Origin: Gaeumannomyces sp. JS-464 | Lineage: Eukaryota > Ascomycota > Sordariomycetes > Magnaporthales > Magnaporthaceae | Assembly: GCA_002197995.1 (NCBI GenBank) | Contig: NGZR01000003.1 | Location: 3,038,001-3,102,000 of the forward strand | DNA length: 64,000 bases | Direction of reading: 5' to 3' | Part shown: in pieces, positions 37,023 to 49,215 of the stretch | How positions within the stretch are numbered: the stretch's first letter is position 1 | Layout: each line of letters opens with the position of its first letter | Position numbers and translations under genes: made by a program | Notes under the pieces: model-generated | The model's input: the letters and a program-made list of their open reading frames with translations, nothing else | The model's database searches: none | Told to the model about the DNA's origin: nothing

Positions 37023-37918
37023 TGCGCCGGGGCGGCTGCGTGTCGCGTCGTCCAAGGGATCAACGGTGGAGGAGGGGAAGTGCCGGGCGCACGGCCAAGA
37101 TATTCAAGGGGTTATACCGCCCCTCCAAACAGTCGCCCAATGCCGGCAGAGACGGAAGCGGCTCTGGCGTGTGCGAGGAAACGAAGCGGCTGAAAGAAGC
37201 ACGAATCACAGCCTGGCGATCGGATTCATAATTGTTCTCAGTCCAGGTCTGGTGGGAGAGCTGCGGTGGTTGCTGTCGGGTCGATGCAAGGCGGGCAGCT
37301 TCCGATTACTCTCGCCTAATCCATGTGACGATTCACGCGCAGTGGTTAGCTGGCTTTTTCGACGTGGTCTGTCCAGGCTGTCTTATTGACGGATCCCCAC
37401 CTACAAAGCTAATAGTGGAGTCGCGCAGGGGCCGGTGCTGGGGCAAGAGCAGCGGGCTGAGCAGCCGTGAATGATGTGACGGTCGGGCCACGATTGAACC
37501 AAGCCCTTCCGGCGCGTTGTTCCGACACCGATTTTGCAGCCCCAACAGAGGCTCCAGGAGCTGCAGTGCGACCTCGTCGTCATTGGCTGAGCTCGCATGC
37601 ACCCACCGACCTCACTAAAGCGCAATCCTAGCTGGCGCTGCTCCCTGACGCGATCGTGCATTCTCGATTGAACGCATACGCGCCTGCTGCCGAGAAAGTC
37701 AGCGCCCCTAATACTTTTTTTTTTTCTTTGGTTCCCCGTTGTCCTCCATTACGAGTTGATCCTGCTCGACCACAACAACAAAGCCCAAGTTACCGAATTC
37801 TGAAATCAATCGACTGCACGGCAAACACTTTTGACGCGCCACCAGCTGCCACCCGAGTCGCCCTCGACATACCACAAAAATGACCCGGTAGACCTCGTTG
37901 ACTGACACCCCCGCGACC
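37023..37918. promoter_or_regulatory. shared divergent promoter region of sec24 and cft2
   Basis: The 896 bases between the two start codons hold no conserved reading frame and must contain both promoters. An inverted CCAAT box (ATTGG) lies at about 37582-37586. The last 200 bases before cft2 hold T and AC-rich tracts typical of a fungal leader. Confidence 0.7.
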
Positions 37919-40900
37919 ATGTTCACGTTCTCCCCGCTGCAGGGAGCGCTATCCGAGGCGACTGCCTCTCAGTCGCTGCTGGAACTCGATGGAGGCGTCA
38001 AGGTGCTCATAGACGTGGGCTGGGACGAGACTCTCGATGTCGAAAAGCTCAAGGAGATTGAAAGGTGCGTTGGGCTCCTCGTTCTCGATCTGCACTTCAG
38101 GATACATGCTGCGCGCGTGCAGGCTCCGAGGCTGCCTGGCTGACTTTTACCTTGCAGGCAGGTTCCGACGCTCTCGCTGATTCTACTCACCCACGCGACG
38201 GTCCCCCACCTCGCAGCGTTCGTGCATTGCTGCAAACACTTCCCTCTGTTTGCGCGCATCCCCGTCTACGCTACGCAGCCCGTCATCGACCTCGGCCGGA
38301 CCCTCATCCAGGATCTCTACTCATCGACGCCCTTGGCCGCGACGACGATACCAGACAGCTCCTTAGTCGAGGCCTCCTTCTCCTACTCACAGCCCCAGTC
38401 TGCCAGCCATAACTTTCTCCTGCAAGCGCCGACGACAGAAGAGATCGCCAAGTACTTTTCACTCATCCAGCCTCTCAAGTACTCGCAACCCCACCAGCCG
38501 TTGGCGTCGCCATTCTCCCCCCCGTTAAACGGCCTGACCATCACTGCCTACAACTCCGGACACTCGCTGGGTGGCACAATATGGCACATACAGCATGGCC
38601 TCGAGTCGATCGTGTATGCGGTGGACTGGAACTTGGCGCGTGACAACGTGTACGCGGGCGCCGCCTGGATGGGCGGTGGCCACGGAGGTGGAGGTGCCGA
38701 AGTTATGGAGCAGCTGAGGAAACCGACCGCTCTCATCTGCAGCGCCCGCGCGGGAGAGGGAGGTCTGTCGCGCGGTGCACGCGATCAGCAGCTTTTAGAC
38801 ACTATGAGGCAGACCGTCGCTCGGGCGGCACGGTTCTGGTCCCTGTCGACTCCAGTGCCAGGGTGCTGGAGCTGGCTTACCTTCTGGAGCACGCATGGCG
38901 ATCAGAGGCCAGTGGTGGCGCCGAGGCGGGTGGACTGAGCACAGCCAAGCTGTATCTCGCCGGACGCAGCGTCAACAGCACCATCAGGCTGGCCAAGAGT
39001 ATGTTTGAGTGGATGGACGACAGCATCGTGCAGGAGTTCGAGGCTGTGGCAGACCAGGGAGGAAAGCGGACGAACGGGAACACAGACGGCGGAAGGGGGA
39101 GGGACGCCGGTCCGTTCGACTTCAAGTACCTGCGTGTTTTGGACAGGAAGGCGCAGGTCGAAAAGGTGCTGAGCCAATCATCGACATCTGGCGAATCGAG
39201 AGGAAAGGTCATCCTGGCGAGCGATACGAGCCTAGAATGGGGGTTCTCCAAGGATGTCATAGCCAGGATAGCAGACGACTCCAGGAACCTGGTCATACTA
39301 ACAGAAAAACCCTCAGCAAGCTCCAGGGAGAAGCCCTCGGTAGCCCGACAGCTGTGGGAGTGGTGGAAGGAGCGGCGCGATGGGACAGTAGACGAGGCGT
39401 CCAGCGGACCTGGCTCAGCTGAGCAGATCTATGCTGGCGGACGCGAGCTGCAGCTGGTAGACTCAAAGCGAGCAGCCCTTGATGAGTCGGAGCTCCCGCC
39501 ATATCAGCAGTGGCTGGCTACCCAACGCCAGCTTCACGCAACACTACAGGGAGGAGGCGCAACAACCCTAGAGGCGTCGGCCGACGTTGCAGATGACGTT
39601 TCCTCCGAGTCGTCCTCGGATTCGGACGAGTCGGAAAACGAGCAGCAAGGAAAGGCACTCAACGCGTCCACAGCGATGGGCCAGGCGAGCAGAAAAAAGG
39701 TTGTGCTCCAGGACGAGGATCTTGGCGTCATGATACTTCTCAAGAAGAAGGGCGTCTACGACTTCTCCGTCAAAGGCAAGAAGGGCCGCGAGCGGATGTT
39801 CCCTCTTGCCATTCGCCGGAAGAGAGCCGACGAGTTCGGTGAGCTCATTCGACCAGAAGACTATCTCCGAGCCGAAGAACGTGAAGAGAACGAGAGACCA
39901 GATGCAAATCCGCTGCAGCGGGGCGACTTCAGCGAAGGGTTCGGCCAGAAGCGCAAGTGGGACGACGTGGGAGACAGGCGTCACGGCGGGCCGAACAGGC
40001 GAGGACAACGGGGCGGGCCAATGGAGGACTCGGATCTCTCGCAGAATCAGCAAGGAGCTGTTCAGGATGAGCTAGACTCTGTGGAAGACGAAGAGGAGGA
40101 GACCATTTCTGGGCCCGCCAAGCTGGTGACGACAAGCAGCGCCATCACTGTCAGTCTCCGGATCGCATTTGTGGACTTCTCTGGTCTCCATGACCGCAGA
40201 AGCCTGGCAATGTTGATTCCGCTGATCCAGCCACGCAAGCTTATCCTGGTTGCCGGGTCGGCAGACGAGACAGAAGCCGTAGCAGATGACTGTCGGCGCA
40301 ACGCTATTGAGGTCTACACGCCCCCTGTCGGCGCCTCGGTGGACGCCTCGGTCGATACCAATGCCTGGGTTGTCAAACTGTCAGAGCCTCTCGTCAAGAG
40401 GCTGCGATGGCAGACTGTCCGTGGCCTGGGCATCGTCACGGTCACAGCCCACCTGACTGCAACGCCAGTGGCACAAAAACATTTGACACTGCCGTCCTCC
40501 ACGGCCCCCGCTCAGACGGGAGATGAGGACGGTGCGAACAAGCGACAGAAGCCGAATCCAGACGGCACCACGACCTCTAAAGACGTGGCTGCCGCCGGTG
40601 AGGGCGACAAGGTCGCGGTCATGCCGACGCTGGACGTGATACCCGCAGCACTGGTTTCGGCTTCGCGCTCGGCCGCGCAGCCACTCCACGTTGGTGAGCT
40701 ACGGCTGGCCGACCTGCGGCGGGCGATGCAAAGCTCTGGCCACACGGCCGAGTTCCGGGGCGAGGGCATACTCCTGATTGACGGGTCTGTGGTGGTGCGC
40801 AAGACGGCGGCAGGGCGCGTCGAGATCGAGAGCGTCGGGGTCCCGACAGGCGGGGGCCCAGCGACTCGCATGGGCGGGACGTTTTACGCGGTCAAAAAGA

Positions 40901-40938
40901 CCATCTACGACGGGCTTGCTGTGGTCGCGGGCGCATAA
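37919..40938 (+). CDS. cft2: cleavage and polyadenylation factor subunit Cft2 (CPSF100)
   Basis: Cft2 is the non-catalytic metallo-beta-lactamase/beta-CASP partner of the Ysh1/CPSF73 endonuclease in the nuclear mRNA 3'-end processing complex. Exon 1 is 37919-38064 and exon 2 is 38158-40938, with a 93-nt GT-AG intron. The start is MFTFSPLQGALSEATASQSL. The strand before the active site reads LILLTHATVPHLAAF: where the active nuclease has HxHxDH, this has H-A-T-V-P-H, so the zinc site is degenerate as expected for CPSF100. GHSLGGTIWHIQHGLESIVYA and the beta-CASP segment (KVILASDTSLEWGFSKDVI) follow. An acidic Ser/Asp/Glu stretch (about residues 560-580) and a conserved C-terminal part (LVKRLRWQTVRGLGIVTVTA, then LRRAMQSSGHTAEFRGEGIL) complete it. 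One base is missing in the GGG run at 38823-38825; adding it gives 976 codons in phase. Confidence 0.95.
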
Positions 40939-42445
40939 CGCGGCCTGGCCTGCGCGGATGCTGCTGCGTTTTTACCGGGTCGGTTTTGGGGGAGGGCATG
41001 GTGGAATAGCATGTATGAGTTGTATCAACATTTGTATCGGTGCTAATCTTCAGAGCCTTCGTCCCGTGTTGATTTATCCCATTGTGGTGATTACCTGTCA
41101 TGCAGCCCGTGACGCACGCCAGCGATGGAGAAACGCATACTTCTGTGGCAGCGATCAAGGCGCTCGACCACATGGGACAAATAGTAAACCGAACCAGTGT
41201 CAGCCAATAACGTCAGTGTATCTACCCGGGTTTCTAGCAGGCCCCTAAAAGCACCGGCCGTGTCCTTAGGCGGTTGGTAGCGGAATATCTGGTAGACGCC
41301 CCTCGTGTCTGGTGCCGAACAAGTGACGCTACGACAGTCATTAACCGGGCTAATAATGGATGACGAGCAATCATTCCTGTAAATTTCTGGCGTGATACCC
41401 TGGGGCAAAACAAGCCGCAAGAAAGAGCCCATCGGTAATAGGGGGCTTCGAGACGTTGCTATTGCCCCATAAACGTCCATCGGATTCGTCTATAGGAGCA
41501 AGTGAGCCAAAAAAAGAAACCATGTCGGGTGTCTTGTGTACTCCTTCCAAGACTATGGAGCCAGTACGAGCCGAAGCTTTAGTGGACAAGGAGCGCTGCA
41601 GACACGGGCTTTTTCTGGATATCAATGATTCCTCGCTTTTGCCCAGCCCGGGACGCCTAGAGTCGCTGACAGCAAGCACTTACCATCAAGCAATAGTAGC
41701 CGCCGTCACGTCCTACAAGTCCTGCTCTCTTTCTTCTTCCCTTCGCTTGAAGCCTCAAGAAGCACGACAGAGGTAGCCGTAGTAACCACGGCCATGCTCC
41801 GCAGAAACACATGCAAGGACCGGACGATGCACCGGATGTACTTTGGTGACAAAGGATGACAAGGGAGGGCAAGGCAAGGGAGTACATAATTGGGAGGTGG
41901 GCCTGGCCACCGCTGACGACGCCGACTCGGAGCTGATCGAAATTACTACCTGGAAAGTGCTAATACAGGAGCCAGTCAGCCAGGGAAACCCGTCTGTTGC
42001 TTGGAGGTTGGCGAGGTCAGAAATATCCGCAGATGTGCTGCGTACGATTGCGAAATACGATGTAAAACAGTCGTGCGCTTTGGGTATTCGTTTGGCTTCA
42101 CCGTTTCTGCAGAGCCTGCGTCGGGTTATGCTTTTACCGAACGGAGCATGTCACATAAGCAGCTGTAGCCTTCCAACTTGAATCTGAGCGAGCGATGTGC
42201 ATAATCGACAGCACAGTGACGATGTTAGAGCGCACGAGCCACGGGAAGAAGTGTGGCTTGCGTATGCGGGCCAAACCAGCCACAGGATCACGTGACCAAA
42301 CCCCCTAAGTTGGACGATTAGGGTGTGTGAGGCTAACCCACCAAAAATCCCACCATCACAAAATTGGAGGAGAACGTTTGTTGCCTTTGTTCTTTGCGCC
42401 CTTTGATATCGCATTTCCAGACCTCATCACCCAAATCAAATCACA
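40939..42445. other. intergenic region between cft2 and the eL43 gene
   Basis: No conserved protein is visible. It contains the cft2 3' end and, near its right end, the eL43 promoter, listed separately. A frame on the plus strand at 41843-42181 is open but resembles nothing I know. Confidence 0.6.
42288..42323. promoter_or_regulatory. E-box plus inverted pair of TTAGGG sites in the eL43 promoter
   Basis: A palindrome TCACGTGA lies at 42288-42295. It is followed by CCCTAA at 42303-42308 and TTAGGG at 42318-42323, a pair of telomere-repeat-like boxes in opposite orientation. All are 120-160 bases upstream of the eL43 start codon. CACGTG is the binding word of Cbf1 and TTAGGG that of Tbf1; in many ascomycetes outside the baker's-yeast lineage these two factors act on ribosomal protein genes. 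The sites are seen; the binding is inferred. Confidence 0.6.
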
Positions 42446-43042
42446 ATGGCCAAGCGCACGGCTAGTAAGTAGAGCTGAACAGACTCCTGCGGATTTCAAG
42501 AGCCGGATCGCTAACGCGCGTTGCAGAGGTCGGTATCACCGGCAAGTACGGTACTAGGTACGCATAGATACTCCCGCAGCTCGAGACAGCGAAGTCGACC
42601 CCGATCCGCCGCGACGACTCGGTTTCTAACCCTCGAGCAGGTATGGTGCCTCCCTGAGGAAGCAGGTCAAGCGCATGGAAGTGTCGCAGCACGCCAAGTA
42701 CACCTGGTACGTTTCCCTCCGAATCTCAGTGCGCCCGACGCGGGGCGCAGCCTGGGGAGAGAGAAGGACGGTCTGGATCTGGGCCTGGTCTGATGGGCTC
42801 CGGCTCTGGTGGCCATCGGGATCGCGGATATCTTGGAGTGTGGGCGCCGGACTGACCAATGCCCGTCGCGGGTCAACAGCACCTTCTGCGGCAAGAACAC
42901 CGTCAAGAGGACCGCCGTCGGCATCTGGCACTGCGGCGCCTGCAAGAAGACCATCAGCGGAGGCGCCTACGTCGTCTCGACCCCTGCCGCCTCCGCCGCC
43001 CGCTCGACCCTGAGACGTCTGCGTGAGATTGCCGACGTCTAA
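42446..43042 (+). CDS. rpl43: 60S ribosomal protein eL43 (L37Ae/L43)
   Basis: A zinc-binding protein of the large cytosolic ribosomal subunit. Four exons: 42446-42464, 42527-42557, 42641-42706 and 42880-43042; the introns (62, 83 and 173 nt) are all GT-AG and in consistent phase. The protein is 92 residues, the usual length. It begins [20 protein letters not shown] and has the four-Cys zinc ribbon C39-x2-C42 and C57-x2-C60 ([18 protein letters not shown]), ending in [12 protein letters not shown]. Several introns close to the start codon are typical of fungal ribosomal protein genes. The promoter carries the CACGTG and TTAGGG sites listed separately. Confidence 0.98.
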
Positions 43043-45736
43043 GCACGACGCGCGCACTTTTGCTCGACTCTCTCTCCCTTCTCTCGCAGGCCCCGATCGG
43101 CTGGGGAAACGCCACGTCGACGGAGACGGGCGACGACGACGGAAAAACGGAAAATCTTGGGTTGGTGACGGAGCTTTTGGGACTGTCCTCACGGCGTTTG
43201 TTTTAATGGCAAATATGCATGGTTCTTTTTACACGGCATTTACTTTTTCCAGCTCACACGGGATGTCCTCGCAATGATTGACAGTGGGCAGGCGTGACTC
43301 TCCTCTCATGACCAATCGCCATATTTTCCGCGCCGTTGCTGACTGGGCTTTCTAACCGTCTTTATTTTTCTTTCTCCTTCGGATTATGGGCTTCTCACCG
43401 AGGGACTGGACGGATGAATGGCGTGGGAGTTTCCTGTGACGAGGAGATGATAGAGGAAGCCAGGCAAAATAAGCCGCCACTGCAGATTGCAGGTGTGGTG
43501 CCCTGGCGAACATGAACACGACGGCTTCTCGCACGTTGATCTTTGCCCGTGGACATGTGCCATTTCAAGGTGACTGGGCGCCGACGTTGGTATGCAAAGC
43601 CAGTCAAACGGTATCGACTGGGTTGTGCACGGGGAGGCCGGGACAGAGAACTGACGAAGAAGCCCAATATACACAGGGCATATGGCTTCCAAGAACTCTG
43701 GTCCATAATTAACGGCATGGGGCCGTCCAAGCTAGAGGAGATGCGCGGTATTTCTGATTTCACCGCCTGGAGATCCTCATTGCAGTATGGGGACGTTCTC
43801 TTATGCCGGGATCATGCGGCTTTCCTGGGTTGCCCGCAAACGCATGAGGACCAAGGTTGGAGGTGATGGACCAGGACCGCCCACGCATGGTCTTGCGCCG
43901 AAAATCATGCATGTGTGCAAGGTGGCCCGCGGGAGCGGTGTCACCAGTATACACCAGATTTGTCCTTGGTCGCCCTTTCGCATCGTCGTCATCTTCGATT
44001 TTGCACTGGAGGGCCCGATCTGTTTGCTCGAGGTGGGGCCAGACGAGCCGGCTGTCCAATGCCACGGACTTTGGCGAACAAAAACCAATGGCCGCCTTGG
44101 CTTCCATGACAACTCCCCCTTCCTGGTTCCTGACAGGAGGCGCTTCGATGGCCGGAAAATGCGGGCATATCCCCTGCTTTAACTCAGCGCTCCCGAACCT
44201 GTTACGTTTGTCTGTTTATTTTTCTAGGTGTACCGTGCCTAAATACGTGGTACTTACCTTTGTTGATTCTTGGCATGGAAAATGCGTTTGATGTAAGAAC
44301 TGGTTGCTACTACTTTGAGTCGCCTGCAGCAACAACCTGAACCCAAGCCAACATCTAGGCACAAGCGATTCCGAGGTTGCTAGGGTCCTCGGTTGGGGGC
44401 ATGTGAGAGGGTTCGATGATCCATCCAGCCTCCTCTGCTGCGACCAAATCCTCAATGAGGGCATTGGGGCGTGGTATGCACTGTATCCGTGCACCACCTA
44501 CCTTGTCGTAGTGCAAATGCGGAGGTTGGACAAGCCCAGCCTGCTTCATAAGCAAAGGTCACGGAGGCCAAGGCTGATTGCCGCCCACGACAGCATCGTC
44601 TCTGGCGTCGTCCGTCTGCCATCGCCAACGGACGGGAAACAGAACCTATCAAAAGGGAGCAGTGGCGGCGGTCGGCAAGGTTGCATCCATGATTGGTGGC
44701 ATCTGCGCGTGGCTCCAAACGCCTGCCCTTTGCGGAAATCGGTATCAAGCCTTTTTTGCTGAGCAACGGGACACGCGGCCACCGATATGGAGATAGGACA
44801 GCGGAGAGAGCGTGGGACCGCGAAATGAGGAGGAGTCAGGCTTGGGAGGCCATGCTTGGCCCCTCAGCCATTTGGGCCATTTGGGCCGATCGCCCTGCAC
44901 CCAGGCGGGCGGAGCCTGCAACGCCAACATTAGAAAACTGGAGCCGCCCCAGCCAGGACGGACAGCCTCCTCCCAGCGTGGGTGCGTGGGCGCAAGCAGC
45001 CAGGTGCGCAGGTGGCCCGGCAGCCGACGCAGCTGCCACTCACAGGCCCGATCGGTGGTGGCACTGCGTGCATTCAATTTGAATTTGCGTTTCTGCTTGA
45101 TGCCATCCATGTGCTGTGCTGGCGTCTCCAAACCCTTACTCCCAAGTATTGACACTGCCGCAGGGCTCACTGCCGTTTAACTCTGCACATTGGTAGTCTC
45201 TGTATCCCGTATTGTCTCCTCCCTCCCTCTGCGCGTGTATTCCAGCGCATAAGGCGGCTCGACGTACGTGGCACCTGGGGGGCTTTCTTGCCGCGGCTCT
45301 GGCTGTGCCGAGTGATTGAGTGCCCCCTGATGGTCCAATCCAGCAGCGCTCCATCCCTCAATTTCTGCCTCCCCAGCCCTCGCAACGCAACCCGACAGCC
45401 CGAAGCGGTTTTTTGAAGCTGGTCCCCTGCCGAGCCAAGCACTCCTGCTCAACAGGAACCACCCAGCTGAACCACACCCGCCATCCACACCCCCTGTGCC
45501 AACTTTCTTCTCGACCCTCTCCTATTTTTTCCCTCGTCCCTGGTCACGACGCAGCACAACACCGACTAAACATCGACCGACCGGAACGGCACGCCCATTT
45601 GAGCATGTCTAGGGCAATCGGCCGCCAGTCGCCTTTCTCCTAGCAACGCCCCATTTCCCAGCATCCTTTGGCAGCCGTCTTCGCTCCTGGGCCGCCCAGC
45701 AGGCTCTCATCACCAGCCGCCTCGCCTGACGCGGAA
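43043..45736. other. intergenic region between eL43 and mss4
   Basis: No conserved protein was found. An open frame at 43543-43866 on the plus strand is uninterrupted but unlike any family I recognise. The last 400 bases are pyrimidine-rich and probably form the mss4 promoter and 5' leader, including a short upstream reading frame listed separately. Confidence 0.6.
45605..45643 (+). promoter_or_regulatory. possible upstream ORF in the mss4 leader
   Basis: An ATG at 45605 opens a 12-codon frame (MSRAIGRQSPFS) that stops at 45643, 93 bases before the mss4 start codon. If the transcript starts upstream of it, it could reduce translation of mss4. The transcript start is not known. Confidence 0.35.
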
Positions 45737-48700
45737 ATGCCCTCGTTCCTGAACCAGCAGCGCGAGGGCACCCATATCTTCAATCCCAACAGCGGCATCG
45801 TCCACCTCGAACTCGACGCCTCCTACGACGGCTTCCCGCGCGACAAGGTCAATGGACCCCAGCACACACCCAAAGAATCCTCTTCGCACAACTCAAATGA
45901 TAGTTTCGACGCGGCTTCCAGCAGCAGTTCCAGCAACACGTCTACCGACTCGTCGTCCGTCTGTCCCGCCAACACGCGCGTGAACGGCGACGGCGCGGTA
46001 GACGCTGCCAAGGAGAGATTCAGGGCCGTTGCCGGCGCCGCCGCCATGACGTCGGCTACGGTGATGATGAATGGGAGGACGGGCAGCGAGAAGCTGGGAT
46101 CGGTTCAGTCCGAGATTTTGACACGCAAGCCGCTCTCGAACGGGATTTCATCCATGACTCTGGTCGACCGGACCGTCGCGCCCCAGCAACAAAACCTACA
46201 CCATCACCATCAGCAGCACAATCACCAGCGTCCTCGCACGCCACCGCATCGATTGAGCAATGGCGCTCGGGACAACGATACCTCGTTTGTACCCAACAAC
46301 CACAGTAGGGACAACCAAGCGCGGTCTTCGGTGACGTCGACGAATGGCGAATCGATACCACCGACCCCCCACGAGATGCAAACGAGGCACGCAAACAAGG
46401 GAGAATTCACACCTCTGGATACATCCCCGCCTAGTGCTACCCTCACCGTGCCGTCCAGCAGTCTACCCGGCTTCTTCTCCACCCCGAACAGTCCTGCCGT
46501 ATCGAGTCCTCTCTCGGACCCGGGCAATCGCAACCCCAATCAGCCACACAGATTTTCCTCACCGCCGCACTATCAGTCGGCGGGTGGTACACCCACATCA
46601 TCCTCTGCCGCTCTGGCCCCCCTAGCCAGGGGTTGAAGCATCGTCATACTCTGGAGGTCCCCAAGGCCGGGCCCTCGCGAGGCTCGCGGGATGGAGCAGA
46701 CATGGCCTATGCTAGCGGCCGCTTTTCTCCCACGGGCACGCCCGTGGGCGGCCGGAGGCCATCCTTGAGTTTGGGGAGAAGGAACACGAGGTCGCTGCAC
46801 TCAGATATGCCCCGAGACGAAGTCATCCCCGACGACGACGCCCTTAGGTGGGCCGAGGCTTACCGCCAGAAGCGGGCCAGCAAGCGGAAGCGCTTGGAGT
46901 TGGAGGACGATGATCGCGTGCTTGTTGGCACCAAAGTCGACGAGAGCCACGCCAACTGGGTTGCCGCCTACAACATGCTGACAGGAATCCGTGTCTCGGT
47001 TTCACGCACAAACGCGAAGCTGGACAGACCACTGACTGATGAAGACTTCCTGGCGAAGCAGAAGTCTACTTTTGATATGTATGTATTTCACCCGACAGAG
47101 ACACGATGTTTCTTTGCTCGTCTAGGATCATTTCTCACCAAGGACTTCGCAGAGCCGGTAACGAACTTGTCCCTTCCGCCAAGTACGACTTTAAGTTCAA
47201 AGACTACGCCCCGTGGGTGTTCCGGCGGCTCAGGGCTCTGTTCGGCCTTGACCCGGCGGACTATCTCATGTCCCTGACCGGAAAGTATATCCTCTCCGAG
47301 CTCGGCTCTCCCGGAAAGAGCGGAAGCTTCTTCTACTTCTCCCGCGACTACAAGTACATCATCAAGACCATCCACCATGCCGAGCACAGGTTTTTGCGCA
47401 AGATCCTTAAGGACTACTACGAACATGCTCAAAACAACCCGAACACGCTGCTGTCACAGTTCTACGGGCTGCATCGTGTCAAGGTCCAGTATGGCAGGAA
47501 GATTCACTTCGTGGTCATGAACAACCTTTTCCCGCCGCACCGCGATATCCACCAGACCTTCGATCTCAAGGGCTCAACTGTTGGGAGAGAGTACAAGGAA
47601 GACAACCTGGGCACTAACCCCCGGGCAACGCTCAAAGATCTGAACTGGCTGCGGCGGCAAAAGCATCTGGAGCTCGGCATCCAGAAGAAGCAGCTTTTCC
47701 TAGAGCAGCTGAGGAGGGACGTGAAATTGTTGCAGAAGCTCAAGATCATGGACTACTCGCTGCTGATCGGCATCCACGACCTGAAGAAGGGAAACGACGA
47801 GAACTTGCGACACAAGACACTCCAGGTGTTCAGCCCTGGAGGTGCCGCGGACGCGGATGACCAGGATCCGGGCAAGTCTGTGCTGCTCCGGACACCGTCC
47901 AAGTTGGAAAACCAGCGCAAGGCCCGGGAGCTCCGGCAGATGATCAAGGCTGAGCGTCCGATCCCGATGGGAGAGGGCAGCAGCACCATGCCGGATGAGC
48001 TCGAGGAAGGGACCAAGTCCGATTCTGTTTTCTACAAGGACGATGGCGGATTTCAAGCCACCCATGAAGACAACACCCCGGGAGAGGAAATATATTACCT
48101 CGGAGTCATTGATTGCTTAACTCACGTAAGTTGCTAACCCTCTATCTACCCGTTGGCGTGACGGACACTGACAGGCCCTGTGTAGTACGGAATAATCAAA
48201 AAGATTGAGAACTTCTGGAAGGGACTCTCGAGCGACCGGACCCAGATATCTGCCCTCCCTCCCGAGGAATATGGCGACCGCTTCCTTGACTTCATGTCCG
48301 GCATTACAATGTCCCCCGAAGAGGCCGCACGCGAAGCGCGAGATCGCGAGGCGAGAGAGCAGGCATCAGCAGCAGCAATCGCGGCAGCTGAGCGAAATGA
48401 TGCTGCGGGTAAAGGAAAGGAGCGCGTCTCGAGCTGGAACAGCAGCATTCGGCGGAAGTCGACATCGGGCCCCCGGGTATTCCTCCGGTCCCTACTCATC
48501 AACCCCCTCCGATTCCGCAACACGCTTCTTCCGCGCGGTCGCCAGAGGCAGATTCCGTGGTTCGCCGGGCGGAGCAGGAGGCGTTCAAGAATTCAGATCG
48601 CGAGCATGATGTCCCAGAGAGGGTCATCCGTACCGTGATCCCGGCTCCAGGGGGAGTCCCCACCTCCACGAGCGTCGCTTCCAGCATCACGATGGTGAAC

Positions 48701-49215
48701 GGTCTCGCGAACTCGGCGGGGCCTACGGAGCGTCGCGAGTCGTTTCAGGCCGCTCCTGTGCTGCCCGTCGTGGAGGAGACTGCCGAGGCATCGTCTACTG
48801 GAGGACGCAGCAGGAGCCGTGCCTCGATCAGATCGGCCATCTCGACGACGGATAGTGAACGTCCGATCACGCCAGCCAAAGATGTTCCTGGCCCCCCCGT
48901 CATGTCGCAGCAGGCCGGCTTCGGAATTCTGTCGTACAGCTCCGGTCGCGGGAGCAACAGGCCTCCGGGCACCCGCCGCCGACACCGCCGAAGAGCAGTC
49001 ACTTGAAGCCCGAGAGCGCCGATAGCGGATACGGGGGGTGGTGGGTGGGGGGTGCCAGTGTCTCTACCGGGAGGGCCAGGTCCGGCTCCGGTTCGGCGAG
49101 CCTGGGTAAGGGCGGCATCAGCCGGAACAGTTTGGATAAGGCCCTGCCACCGCTTCCCGGCAAGAACGATCGTCTCCATCTCGGCGAATTTGGGGCAGCC
49201 CTCGATCGGCTATGA
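45737..49215 (+). CDS. mss4: phosphatidylinositol-4-phosphate 5-kinase Mss4
   Basis: The enzyme makes PI(4,5)P2 at the plasma membrane and so controls actin, endocytosis and cell-wall signalling. Exons: 45737-47078, 47126-48125 and 48186-49215; introns of 47 and 60 nt. I chose the ATG at 45737 (MPSFLNQQREGTHIFNPNSG) because the frame upstream has no ATG. About 400 residues of Ser/Pro/His-rich N-terminal region come first. The PIPK domain has a glycine loop and Lys (GKSGSFFYFSRDYKYIIKTI), FDLKGSTVGRE, the catalytic MDYSLLIGIHD (about residue 655) and the metal-binding VID at about residue 774, then THYGIIKKIENFWKGL and EEYGDRFLDFM. A low-complexity tail ends in SLDKALPPLPGKNDRLHLGE. Three one-base breaks lie at 46617-46622, 48470-48474 and 48972-48974, all outside the kinase core; adding one C at each gives 1125 codons in phase. 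Confidence 0.95.

Noticed and set aside
43543..43866. 107-residue open frame after eL43
   Set aside because: Looks moderately protein-like but has no recognisable family, and opposite-strand frames of equal length exist.
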